From assembly GCA_036346205.1 (NCBI GenBank), contig JARFJB010001819.1, positions 3,578,501 through 3,642,500 on the forward strand: DNA of 64,000 bases. The letters run 5' to 3'. Source of the stretch: Vesta saturnalis (lineage: Eukaryota > Arthropoda > Insecta > Coleoptera > Lampyridae). This document shows, piece by piece, positions 21,196 through 33,129 of the stretch. A model generated the notes under the pieces. The model did not search any database. It was not told the origin of the DNA and saw only the letters and a list, made by a program, of their open reading frames with translations. Position 1 is the stretch's first letter. Each line of letters begins with the position of its first letter. The position numbers and the translations under genes were made by a program.

Positions 21196-23929
21196 TATAG
21201 TAATGGTATTTAAAATATGATCGTAAGTATGTACCTACACATTTCACTTTTCATAGTTTCCTATTTGACATTTATATTAATTATGTTTAAATAACATTAA
21301 TCAATTGTTGCTTTTTAAGTGAAAAATTTCTTAAATCCATTAAAATAGTAAAAATGTAAATAACTAATGAAACATTTAAAATGTTGCAATAGCAATTTAT
21401 AATACAAGAACGGAAAACGTGTTATAGCGTGACGAGCGTTAAAGCACGCTATAGTTTTCAGCTCGAGTAATATAGAACGTTTTTTTTTGTGATGCTTTAA
21501 TAAATTTTATAAAGCATTTAACAAAACGTCGCCAAAATTAGGTTGGTGCTTCTGCTAAATTGCCTACACGAATGCAGCACTGCTAATCTAAGTTACATTT
21601 CCAAACATAACCTCAATTATAATATGCCTTTTTTGTTAATATTATGATGTTAAAATTAAATTTGTTTTTTTAATTAGCAAATACTATAATTCCTCTGTGA
21701 TTCTGATTTGAAATGTGTACTTTGCTGCTCTAGATCTTTTTGATGTTCACTAAAGCAACAAAAACATTTCGACTAGATAATCAAAGCTAACACGAGGTAC
21801 ATGCGGTTTGTAATTTTTACAAACAATGTTTTCAAATACAGTACATCTTAATTACACCAATATGATGTAATAAATATTAAGGAAGAATGTTTCCCACAAC
21901 CTTGTGATCCAACTACCTACGCTGCTTTTGTAGATTTTCTTTCAAATGCAGTAGAATATGTGTAATGAATTTGTATCCCGTTTATACATGCTTCATGATA
22001 AGCGACATGGATTACCTAGTGTACTTAACGAGATAAATTAAAAAAGTCCCCACACATAAAATACCACAATAATGTAGAGAATGTAGACCATTTCTATAAA
22101 AACAAGGTAGACATGATTTGCTTCAGTTAACAGTAATAAATCAATATAATAGTAATAACACCAAACGGTACTCTTATAAAGCATAAAATTAAATGATAAC
22201 AAAATTAATACAAAAATCCATGGGAATAACGGAATATTTTTTAAGAGAAATTCTTAATTCAAAAAAGATTAACATGCACCTTATCTGAGTTAATTAGTAC
22301 TATAAACTATCCGTTGCAGATCACGCACGAACACGTTGATCACACTTTCTAAATTTCGTTTAAAATACTGATCGGGAAGTAATTTTTACATTTCCAGTTC
22401 TAATACTTACGCCATTGATTTCTTCGATTATGTAGTTAGGTAGGTATCAAGTGGCAATTTTGTTAAATTATAAACTAATGGTAATGGTTGAATAATTTAC
22501 TTTCTCTCCTTTCCTCGACTTAAAGATTGTAATCAAGTCGATATTAAATTATTAACTTTAATTACATAAAGAGGGAAAGCTGGACACTTGCAAAGATATC
22601 TTACACCTAAATTATGCAAGTCTTAAATTATTTTGTGTGTCCTTATGCAAAAAAATTGCAATACTCTCAAGGGAATATAATTTCATCAAGTAGAACAGCA
22701 GAGCAGAATTCCGGTTTCTTGCGTTTTATACCGGTATTGATAAGGAAATTCCTAATTTATAAAAATTGTTTGCTGAATAATACAAACAAAGAGTATTTTG
22801 TAATGTAAATAAACGTTAATTTATACCTGCGTACAGTAAAACAATGGTGGACTTATCGGTTGTTGAAGTTTCACCTTCACCTTGAAATTTACAACAGCCT
22901 ATCGTATTTACATAATAAGAAGCCGACAATGTCACTAGACCGTTTACCTTCATTTCTCTATTTATAGTTTAATAAAATTAAAAACAAATTCAACCATCAT
23001 GTAAATTAGTCGGGTAATAGTGATAAAACAACTGATTAAAACAAAAGAATGGCTAATTTGTATACTTTGTTTTGTTGGTACCAAACGTCAAACGTTAAAC
23101 TTTATAGCCATACACAGGTGATGATACTTCTCTTTAACGTATATATGATACAATCATAGTATAATAAATTATTTGTAACAATTTGCAAAAATTAGCATTT
23201 ACCTGTCACAACACCCTATCTCATTTCAATCTATTAATTAATCTGCATTGTGCAATTTGTAAGATAATATTGATTAATGTTAATTGTAAAATAACAAATA
23301 GAAACATAACAAATATGACATTCCACTACTCGATGACAAATTATATCGTCAGTGATAGCAAAGGTCGTATATTGAAAAACAGAACTTCTCAGGAGAGCAA
23401 AACATCTGATGTGGATAATCAGGATAATTATGCAGCTTCTTTTATAAGTTCATTACGAAAATAGGCAACATTGTAAAAACAAAAATAATAATCTAGGTCT
23501 AACAGTCGTTTAAAACTTCATGTCAGATGCTAACTTAAAAAAATTCCAATTTTATGGAAGCGGGCTTTCATAAAAATATCGATTAAGCATTTTCAATCAT
23601 ATTTATTTAATTTTTACATTTATTTCGCTTTACATTAAAAAACGTTATAAGGAAAAGTTATCCAAAATTAAATTTTCTTTAAAAAATATGTCTACACATT
23701 TTGTTATAAAATTAATCGTTATTCAGACATTGAAAAAATTTGAACTAACGCTTAAATTCTACCTTACGAATGTATTCGCCGCTTAATTACGCGTCGTATC
23801 AAAAAATTGCATAGAACATAATCGATCTATATGATTAAGGTCTATATATTGGTATTTTTATAATTTAGAGATATGTAGCTTTTTCAGAAATATTTCCCCG
23901 TAACGGAATTTCTCCCAAAATCTAATCAG
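21196..23929. other. AT-rich sequence, no recognised gene
   Basis: Nothing recognisable is coded. A short hairpin with arms TATAGCGTG / CACGCTATA lies at about 21425-21455. A 93-codon open frame at 23183-23464 has no recognisable motif and no support beyond being open. The 23640-23930 part is a diverged copy of the sequence flanking the Harbinger element (37640-37739 plus 40598-40740) and serves as its empty-site relative. Confidence 0.4.
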
Positions 23930-24410
23930 CTCTAGGACAAATTAAAACAAGTTTTCGTTCTAGAGATATCGTGCATATTAACATACACATACACATGCGC
24001 GCCCGCGCACCCGCGCTGCAAATACATACAATTCCTTACTACGAATTTTGCGTTCAATAAGCTTACACAGGGGGGCCAAATTTCGATGTTTGAATATGGA
24101 ATCTCGTATGAACGATCTTTTTTTTTGAGAAAACTCAATGATGCATTTTAAATTTGGCTAACGTCTTTTGTTTACGAGTTATAGCCACAAATTCAGATTT
24201 TCAAGTTTTCATTTTATGGCCATATCTCGCTTATTTATGAAAATAGAAAAAACTAATTTCTACGTTCTTCAGGCACTATTTTAATAAGAATGCCGTGGTG
24301 TAGCCAATTCTTTAAAAATATTCTTGAAATTCGAGTTATAGCTTAAAGTTGAATTTTTTTATATGGAACGCGTAGTTGGTTATGGCATCAAACAATTACC
24401 AATTTTTTAC
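23930..24410. repeat. Dispersed repeat block
   Basis: 'ttttttatatggaacgcg' and 'tagttggttatgacat'-like words near 24355 recur in the inverted repeats of the nested mariner-like element (near 14570). This is probably a relic end of a related element. The block starts with an alternating CA/CG stretch at 23985-24015. Confidence 0.4.
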
Positions 24411-24439
24411 TTTCTCTATACTATGTATACCAAGAGAAA
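24411..24439. repeat. Short imperfect palindrome
   Basis: TTTCTCTATAC - TAT - GTATACCAAGAGAAA. It stands at the left edge of the tandem-repeat region. Confidence 0.5.
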
Positions 24440-24945
24440 GTATTGCAATCAAAAAAAATTTTTTATATTTTTTTCGCGGATTTCAACGTTGAGACGAAAA
24501 CATCGATTTCTGTATGTCTGTCTGTGTGTGTGTCTGTGTGTGGCTCCTAGACTATTTGATCGATTTTCATTGAGATTCGACATGGCTGAAAGTTATGTGT
24601 AAAACTGGCTTTTCGTAAAAATCAATTACTTGGGGGCGAAATGAGGGTGGTCTTTTTGGGGGTGCATTTTCAGAACCAGATCCAGAAAGTCTATCGTTGT
24701 TAGTAACCCTAAACCCCGATCGAACAAAAATTCTAAATTCAAAATGGCGGCAGTCACTAAGAAACCATAAAAGCTACTTGCAATTTGAAAATCGCAACTG
24801 GTAAATAAAGCTACATGCTTTCGAACGGTTTGTAAATATTTTTGAAAAAAATAAAATGTTGCCCTTAATAACGGGGTTAAAATTGCGGTTTTTTTCAAAA
24901 TTGGTTTTCTCAAAAATGACTCTGGTATTTTTTTTTAATTTACGT

Positions 24946-25790
24946 ATTTTATAGTCACATATAATGAGCTTTATGAGATTTCTGTAACCAGGACCGGAGT
25001 TAGAAATTTTCAATTTTGAAAATTTCAATCCCCCATAACTATGCTTCCGGTAAAAATGAAATCTTGGACTTAAGGGATTATATAGTAGACATATATAGCT
25101 GATAAACTGCTATATTGAAATATTTTTAGCGCTTCCGGTTTTGCCGAAAATAAGAAAAAAAAAAAATTTTTTTAATTTTTTTAATATTTTATATCTAAAG
25201 TATTTTAAAGCTAATTTCTCATACTATCCAAATACGTAAAAATATACAGTGATTTGCAAAATATAAGGTGAAGAAAACAATAATTTTTTAGATAAGTATA
25301 TCTTATTGTATTGCAAGTTATAGTGACTGGCCTATCAACGGTAGCTTTTAAATTTAGTTTTTTTGTAATTACATATAACGAAAATATAATGAGCTTTATG
25401 AGATTTCTATCTTATCCAGGACCGGAGTTAGGAATTCTAAAATTGAAAAATTTCAATCCCTTATAACTACGTTTCTAATAAAAATGAAATCTTGAAATGA
25501 AGGGATTACATAGTAGACATACATAGCTACTAAACTGCTATATTGGATTATTTTTAGCGCTTCCGGTTTTGCCGAAAATAAAAAAAATTATTATTTTAAT
25601 TTTTTTTTATATTTTATATCAAAGTTTCAAAAACAATTCTAAAGTATTTTAAAGTTAACTTCTCATGCTATCCAAATATGTAAAAATATACAGTGAGTTG
25701 CAAAATACAGGGTGAATAAGAAAAAATAATTTTATAGGTAAGTATATCTTATTATATTGCAAGTTATACGGAGTTAGGAATTGTTGCGGG
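24946..25790. repeat. Tandem duplication, unit about 430 bp
   Basis: The block 'ataatgagctttatgagatttct...ccaggaccggagtta...tcaatccc...cataactac...cttccggttttgccgaaaata' occurs at about 24960-25155 and again at 25385-25580, with intervening sequence also matching. A third partial start ('gagttaggaattgtt') is at about 25770. No open reading frame is preserved in both copies. Confidence 0.7.
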
Positions 25791-25970
25791 CAACAGTTAG
25801 CTTCCTTATACGAGAAAGTGTTGTACCGAAGTACATCGGCCAGATTTTATTTCTGATTTCAACGATATATATCATGTGGGGTCAAATTATTCATTTTACT
25901 ACTTTTTAGCAAAAAATAGTTTTTTGGGACAACAATTTCACGTTTGAAGAAATAGTTATTTGCGTTCCAA

Positions 25971-26070
25971 GTAGGGGTAAGTGTACTTTTTTATTCGAGG
26001 TGGCAGTTTGTGGACCTTAGCTCCGCTTCGGTCCACAAGCCACCGAGAATAAAAAAGGAACTTACCCTAC
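25971..26070. repeat. Long hairpin, arms about 40 bp, loop 13 nt
   Basis: The left arm 25971-26016 and right arm 26030-26070 are complementary with a few small bulges. The arms run from GTAGGGGTAAGT at the base to TTGTGGACC at the loop, and the loop is TTAGCTCCGCTTC. It lies about 200 bp upstream of a tyrosine-recombinase N-terminal stub. Confidence 0.8.
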
Positions 26071-26259
26071 GAGGATGCGCATTAAATTTTTCTCGCTACC
26101 ACAATCACAATACTCCAATAAATATAATTTAATAAAAATAAAATAACTGACACATTTGTGACATTTAAAAAAATATAATCTAGCATCCGACGTGCGTTGT
26201 CACTATGGTCACCAATATATCAACAAACAATTCAATCTACTCAAAATAATTAAAGTGAA

Positions 26260-26425
26260 TCAGAAAGTGAAGAAATTCAAGATTTTTCGCAGATAGAATC
26301 GAGTGCTAATACAGCTCGAGCTTCCCTGCTACCGGAAAAATCGAGGATACGGTATGAATGAACATACAGTAGCTTTAAAGAGTGGTGCATTCGCAAAAAA
26401 AGTTAAAGAAATTATGAATAAAGTG
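26260..26425 (+). pseudogene. Tyrosine recombinase N-terminal stub
   Basis: Reads EEIQDFSQIESSANTARAS, then LLPEKSRIRYE, a stop, TYSSFKEWCIRKKS. The LLPxKSRxxYxxxxxxFxxWC spacing equals that of the intact recombinase at 12460 (LLPSKSRKIYDKE..IFLKWC). The rest of the protein is absent; the sequence breaks off at about 26430. It is a truncated relative, not a copy, since flanking DNA is not alike. Confidence 0.6.
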
Positions 26426-26429
26426 GGTT

Positions 26430-26939
26430 TTATTGGTGGTTCTTTCCCGCAATAGTATATTAATGGGCTGAACCACCCCTGCGCAACGCTCGTTAATTTT
26501 AATTGGAGTAGTTTAATTTTTTTTTTATCTGGGCCTCATGATGCAACACTTACCTCATCCAATCTATATAATTTAGATAGCACGACGTACCTACCACTAG
26601 ACGACCACTTTGTTTGATCAGATTTGGGGTTAGCGAGTAAATATCAGGCTTGTAAATAAATGTTTTAATTATTGCCCGGAAAGTCAAAGTAAGGCAGGCA
26701 ATTAATTTGAGTAAATGTGACATTATTGTCAATCAAATCAAGATAAATCACTTAGCGATTGTTTTGTTGTTGAATTTGCATTATTGCAAATAAGTTCAAA
26801 TTACGCTTTTCAAGATAGGGTACCTGGAGGACGCTACGTCCAAGGAAATAAAGATCTAATAGCATAAAAGAAAATTTCTTAAAGTATCCGCGCATGTGAA
26901 TTTATATTTTGCATTACAAGAACTTGGTAGGTTTTTCAC
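26430..26939. other. No recognised feature
   Basis: Non-coding, AT-rich; nothing supported. Confidence 0.3.
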
Positions 26940-26947
26940 TTGGAGTC

Positions 26948-27206
26948 ACAGTGGCGTAACTGCAAAATTTGGGCCCAGATGCAAAATTTTGTAAATGGCA
27001 CCTTTATATTTATAGCAAAGATAATAGTAAAAAAGGCAATTCTTAAAAAAAATAAGGGTCCCTCTAAGAAAACAATTCCTTGCAATTTAATACGACGAAA
27101 AAAAATGACCGAATTTTTTCAAAATTCGTTCGAGGGCCCAAGGGCCCTCAGGATCGATGGACCCCGACGCAATGCGTCCTTTTGCGACCCCGTAGTTACG
27201 CCACTG
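26948..27206. mobile_element. hAT-type MITE, CAGTGGCGTAAC termini
   Basis: About 259 bp with ends CAGTGGCGTAACT and (inwards from the right) CAGTGGCGTAACT. CTTGGAG occurs on both sides, close to an 8-bp duplication. The interior is GC-richer ('gggcccaagggccctcagg'). A related end lies at 57738. Confidence 0.75.
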
Positions 27207-27469
27207 CTTGGAGAGTTTTAAACGAACAATATGATATGTTTTAAAGATTAAAGAGTATGATGGATTAAATTTAATTAAGAGGCAATACGGAAGTTTAAGG
27301 AAATCTATACAGAAGAAAAATTTTGCTGTTGATAAACTTTAGCTTGCATTGCAGTTAATACACAAGTGTCAACTAGAGAAAAACAAATAGACATTCATGT
27401 TAACAAAAACACCAATTTTAAAATTTAAAAAAATCTTTCAGCCCTATTGCGGATAATATTCACCGTATA

Positions 27470-28068
27470 TCATTTTGCAGATGATTTTAAGCCAAAGTTT
27501 AAGAAAATTTGGATTTTAAAAATTTTGTGTTGTGGACTGCTGAGTCAGATGTTAGCAACTGTGGTTTTTAATCGATATAACGAACATTACGCGGTGTAAG
27601 AAAATACACGTATTGTTGATCGTTTAGGTGTGAAGATTCGCATGCAAAACAAATCAGCTTATAGGCCCGATATTATACGAAGGAAGTTTAACAACTCAAA
27701 TGTATTTAGAAATGATGTATTGAACTGGCTCAAAATTCAAGCGTTTGGTATCAACAAGATTGTACTTCTGCTCAAAATGCCAGATTATTTAAATTATCGA
27801 TTTAACAATACAGTAACCGCAACAAATACACCCGTTCATTGGTCAGCAAGATCAGCAAGGTAAACGTTTCTGCATTTTTATTTGTGTGGTACTGTTAATG
27901 ATAAAGGTAGTAATATGGCCTAAACAGTAATAAAAAATTGCGTGAGGCATTAATGGACGAATTTAACAGCATTCATCACAATGCATTGCGACAGTAATTA
28001 GACGAGTTGTTAAACGTTCCCATGCATGTTTCACCAAGAATGGGCAACATTTTGAACATTTATTGTAA
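27470..28068 (+). pseudogene. Tc1-like transposase relic
   Basis: A plus-strand remnant with many lesions. NRYNEHY...RIVDRLGVKIRMQNKSAYRPDIIRRKF (about 27570-27690) corresponds to the region ending in the MQDNARPHxAxIVRxF motif with the second catalytic D, here changed to K/N. Then come VLNWLKIQAF (for LDWPAxSPDLNP), LREALMDEFNSIH and, after a frame change, the terminal IRRVVKRSHACFTKNGQHFEHLL with a stop near 28066. The ending pattern is that of Tc1-type transposases. Confidence 0.6.
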
Positions 28069-28544
28069 AGTTTTTCATTTGTTTTGTTTATTTGTTTCAT
28101 TTAATTTAGTTTTTTTGTGCTACTCAATTGCTTTTTACGTATAAACTTTGTTAAGAAGTTAAACCACAAAGTGTTTAATTTGTTTGGTTTAACAAATGAC
28201 TTGCTATCTGCATCTCAGATACCGTTGTCTTGCATTGTAGAAGTGCCTGATTCGTTAATAAACTTTTATATAAAACTTTTTTTTACAACACTTACAAGGG
28301 AAATATAAGCGTGTTTAGAAAATAACATGTTTTGTTTTTACCTGAATACCTCCTAAAGCGCTTCGAATTTTTCTACTGTAAACTGCGTGGATATTAAAAA
28401 CTGTAAAACATTGCCCATTTAACCAATTCCTATATGTAAAGTAAGATAGTCCCACAACCTCACTTCATTTACACACGGTAAATACCAGGTCTTTCACATA
28501 ACTTGAAACAGTCAGTCGTAACTCAATAAGGCAAAAGTGTATAT
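28069..28544. other. No recognised feature
   Basis: Non-coding, AT-rich flank of the Tc1 relic. Confidence 0.3.
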
Positions 28545-29140
28545 ACAGAGTGATCAATCTCAAGTGTATACCACGTGATCAAAATATTTAAGTTGGTACC
28601 ACTGATAGGTTGGTAAGAAGCTGTATTGCTCTAGCTACTCTAGAGCATGGTTCGAGTAAAAACTACGATCAGTTTCAAATCTGTATGAAGGTCATTAACT
28701 TATACATATTATAAAATATTATCTTAATCTAAATAATGACTATTTTGTATTTGATTAGACTGCATCCCTATAAAATACAACAAAATAAATAAAATATTAA
28801 TTAATGATTGGATTACATCATTACAAAATATTGAATCTTAATTATTTAAATGTTATAATTTCATTATAATTAAATAAAATTTACAGTACATGTTTGAAAA
28901 CGGCATGACGATTAAATTTGAAATTCAGAATATATAATTTGTCTTGATATAGACGGTTTGTAAATAACTCAAGAAAATACAAAAGTGAAAAACGAAGGTA
29001 TAATATGACATAAACTGACATAAACTAAAACGACTAAAACCGCACTAAAAATCCAAAGCAGCCAACTGCAAAACACAACAATATTAACAACTAGGGATTT
29101 TTGTCATACCACTACAGTACACTTGAGATTGATCACGTTG
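28545..29140. mobile_element. TA-flanked MITE (GTGATCAATCTCAAGTGTA ends)
   Basis: About 596 bp. The left end CAGAGTGATCAATCTCAAG and right end (inwards) CAACGTGATCAATCTCAAG are flanked by TA. The interior is AT-rich without a gene. Confidence 0.7.
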
Positions 29141-29919
29141 TACATAGTTTTGAAGAAAAAAAAATTGATGTAATATTTATTGAATTTTTATTACGTTTTT
29201 TTCTAAACGTTCTTGAATTGTAATTAGTACAATTAGAACAATATATTTCAAAGATGGTACTATTTATAGATAATACCTGCTTGTATGTTAGAGAATTATA
29301 ATGGACACCTACGCATTTAAACACTTAAATGACCGAATTTTTTCAACCATTTAAAACACAAAGACCAATATACGTAATACTTAAACATGCACCATATAGA
29401 TCATCAGTTCTAACTGAATCACCCTCTCGTTTAAAGTACATCGATCTTGACGCACAAATTTGAATAGGGTTCAAAACAAGAAATGAATCATAGCCGTCCC
29501 GCATTCTTAATCTTCAAATCATTCCTTTTCTAGTTATGCTAATGAGCCTGATAAAAAGGACGAGTTTGCACAACATTTATTAACATCTGATAATATATAT
29601 CGAATATATAAACCCGAATTTGTAACTGTGGTACCCTCATTGTTGAATTCTAAGCACGAGGTAAATAAAATTTTTACTTGTATCATATTCAAATTTAACA
29701 TGGCTAAAGAACACACAATTGTTTATGACGTTACAACGTGCGTACAAATATGGAAGAACAAAAAGCGGTAAACCTAAACTGCACCAAAAACAATTACCAA
29801 AATAATCTTCAACATCAACTGCCCCACTGAAGGTTAATTGCTCCTAATGCCGTATCATGAATTGCACCTCCATGTTTTAATGACATTTAAACACAGTTTG
29901 TAATGTAGATAAATTTTAA
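29141..29919. other. No recognised feature
   Basis: AT-rich and non-coding. Short words 'gcaccaaaaac' and 'atgaattgcacc' recur, inverted, in 35190-35310. Confidence 0.3.
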
Positions 29920-29952
29920 TTCAAATAAAGTTGGGTATGACTTATCGATGTG

Positions 29953-29954
<2 letters not shown>

Positions 29955-30004
<50 letters not shown>
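29955..30004. repeat. (TA)n microsatellite
   Basis: The TA run abuts the CAGGGTGGCGCATTAG end at 30005. Confidence 0.9.
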
Positions 30005-30007
<3 letters not shown>

Positions 30008-32580
30008 GGTGGCGCATTAGTGTGACAAAGTCCCATATCTCCTTTATTTAAAGAGATACAACAAAAGATTAAATACAGAAGTTGTAAGATGTATTCTGGT
30101 GCATATTCCAAAAATATTTTTAATTATACAGGGTAGATCATAAAAGCTTAGAAGTAATTTTAATTTTTTTTTTTAAATAGAAAGCCCTATATATTATTAC
30201 ATATTTAGATTCTACATACAATTTTAGACACATTTTATGTATAATGTCCTATACCTAAGTCTAACCGTTTTTGACAAATTTCAAATTTTTTGTCAAAAAT
30301 GACGTTTGCAGGCCAAAACATAGGTGGAAATATTTTCTAAACGAAGCCTTTATCAATTAGTTATGGTTGGTTTCCTTGGAAATGGGAACCTACTCTAATG
30401 GGCTGTATTGATATTTTTGTAATACATTCATACAGGGTGATCAAAAATGGACAATAAAAAGTAGATTCAAAAAACCTATAGTCATTTTTTTAATGGAAAC
30501 CCTCTATTTTTTTAATTCTATCTTATTTAGCATTAAAAATAAGGGTGACTTTGTATAAGAGTGTATATTCCAAAAAAATGTAGTTTTTGAAATAATGACA
30601 ATTTAACATTTGTTTATTGTAAAAAGGCTATACGGCTATCAAGTTTTGTTGTTAGTTGACCATGACGGTGGGACGCGGCGAAACAAGAAAAATCGAGCAC
30701 TTCAGATCGAAATATTACAATTTATTGAACCCCATATAAATAATTATTTTATTAAACGAACTTAAAGTAAAGACAATATTTTATTGATTCAACAAATTAT
30801 GTCCTAATCCTAATCATAAACTTAACACCTCTAATGTAACTAAACCTGTAACTAATTATACAGATAAAGGTACTAGAAACACGTCAAATACGTACTACCT
30901 AATAAGTTCTTCGAAATGTCCGCCTCTTTCTTGAATACACAATGCAACACGTCTCTCAAATTCGCTGCTTAAATTTCTACACATTTCAACACTAATGTTT
31001 TGAAAACAATTTCTAATCCTAATCTTCATGTCTTCCTTTGTTGTAGGCGGTATTTTATAAACCTGCTCTTTGACGTACCCCCATATGCTAAAGTCCATTT
31101 TAGTAAGATTTGGGATCTAGCAGGCCAAGCAACAGGCTCTCCCCTCCCAATCCAACATTCTGTATATCTACCATTAGAAAAGTTATTATCTGACCTGTAT
31201 GATGTACTGGGGCCCCATCATGAAGAAACCACATTTCTTGTTGCGTATCCAGTGGCCCGCAACAAATTAGGTAGATGGTTTTGCAGAAAGTCTAAGTATA
31301 CTTCCCCTGTTACTCGTTGATCACAAAAATATGGTCCAATTACTTGATTACCGACAACACCTCCCCAAACATTTAAAGACCATCTAGTTTGAGAAGTATA
31401 TCTTACAAAATTTGGATTTTCGGTAGAATAGTAAAGAAAATTGTCTGTTTACACTTCCGTTTCGGTGAAATGTGGCCTCATCTGTAAATAAAATCAAATG
31501 AATAAAATTTCTTTGTTGGTTTATTTTGTTTTGAGCTCATTGACAATATTCCAGTCGTCTTTAATAATCTTCAGGAACCAACTCTTGAAGTAGTTGAATG
31601 TGATAGGGGTGCATTTTTTGAGACCTCAATATCCGCTGTACCGTACGTCGTTCAACACCAACCTGCTGAGAAATGGGTCGTTGTCCAATATATGAATTTT
31701 CGGTAACTGTTAATAGTACATTTAATTGATTTTCCTCAGTCTGTGCACGTTTTTCCGTGGTATTTTTTTTTCATATAACACATTGCCAGTTCTTTCAAAA
31801 CGCTCCAAAAGCTTTTCAAATGCCCTTCTTTCAGGTTGCCGTCTCTCTGGAAACCGTTGTTGATACAGTCTTCTCGCTAAGAGCGTGTTCTTATCACTAG
31901 CTCCCAAAACAAAAATCATATCAACCATCTCGGCTTGCGAAAAATTAATTATTTACAATTTTAATTCAAGTTTTAAATCAATTTGCTATAAAATACACTA
32001 ATGCATCACACAAATTATCAACTGACAATAAATAATGACGTTTCTGATGATCTCTGTTATTTTTATATGCCACGCCTCGCCGTCACGGCCAACTAACAAC
32101 AAAACTTGAAAGCCGTATAGCCTTTTTACAATAAAAAAATGTTAAATGGTCATTATTTCAAAAACTACAATTTTTTGGAATATACACTCTTATACAAAGT
32201 CACCCTTATTTTTAATGCTAAATAAGATAGAATTAAAAAATAGGGGTTTCCATTAAAAAATAACTTTATAGGTTTTTGAATCTACTTTTTATTGTCCATT
32301 TTTGATCACCCTGTATGAATGTATTACAAAAATATCAATACAGCCCATTAAAGTAGGTCCTCATTTCCAAGGAAACCAACCATAACTAATTATAAGCTTG
32401 CGATAAAACGGCTTGTTACTCTTGTACACTTCGATATTTGCAGAAAAGCACGGTAAAATCAAGAAATATTAAAAGTGGCATTATCTCAAAAACGGTAACA
32501 CTTGGTATATAGGTATGTTTGCTTAAATCGACTCAAAATCACGTCTTCTATCACTCCTTTAAATATTTGCATCGATGTAC
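30005..32580. mobile_element. Mariner-like element with long internal inverted repeats
   Basis: The left end CAGGGTGGCGCATTAG at 30005 follows (TA)n. Arms 30351-30690 and 32068-32394 are near-perfect inverted copies. They include an inner CAGGGTGATC / GATCACCCTG pair (30433 and 32313). The outer left 350 bp has no inverted partner, so the right outer end appears lost, probably in the (TA)n at 32590. The transposase lies between the arms on the minus strand. Confidence 0.75.
30895..31928 (-). pseudogene. DUF4817-type mariner-like transposase in the 30005 element
   Basis: It begins MVDMIFVLGASDKNTLLARR with LYQQRFPERRQPERR (N-terminal helix-turn-helix). The middle has frame changes. Then RVTGEVYLDFLQNHLPNLL (about 31310), a shifted FLHDGAPVHH-like segment (about 31220, second D), RYTECWIGRGEPVAWPARS (about 31140), MDFSIWGYVKEQVYKIPP and the C-terminus ALCIQERGGHFEELIR. 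It is the same family as the transposases at 19409, 36226, 50272 and 52455, and is dead through frameshifts. Confidence 0.78.
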
Positions 32581-32584
32581 CAAA

Positions 32585-32740
<156 letters not shown>

Positions 32741-33129
32741 ACTACATGTATTAGAGAAGGATGTCCATAAACGTAAATCTGCTGTACAATTCATATTACT
32801 TTTTATAAAAAATAGTTTTTTTTTAAAACTATCTACAATTTGTACAGCGAATTATCGGTAATTTGGTAACATCTTTACATAATTTATATAAAATTTACAA
32901 GATTTTAGATATGCTACCTAATGAGCACCTTAAACCTCAAGCACAGCTCGTAGTTATCAACGTGCTTAATTATTTTGAATGGGAACGTGACAATCAAAGG
33001 CACTCTTCCATTTGAACCTGTTATGCAGATATGTAGTACATTATTGTGTAAAATATGAGACTTGAAAGGACTACTTTTAGCGCACGTCTGAAGCATGCGG
33101 GGTTAGTATAAATACAGTTAGTGCTATAA

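Noticed and set aside
23183..23464. 93-codon open frame
   Set aside because: No recognisable domain, AT-driven composition and no splice or context support. It could not be called a gene.
24363..24602. Open frame ending in Cys/Val/Leu repeats
   Set aside because: It covers a (TG)n-like patch and a dispersed repeat; no conserved motif.
31000..31320. 106-codon plus-strand open frame
   Set aside because: Antisense of the mariner-like transposase, whose motifs are on the minus strand.
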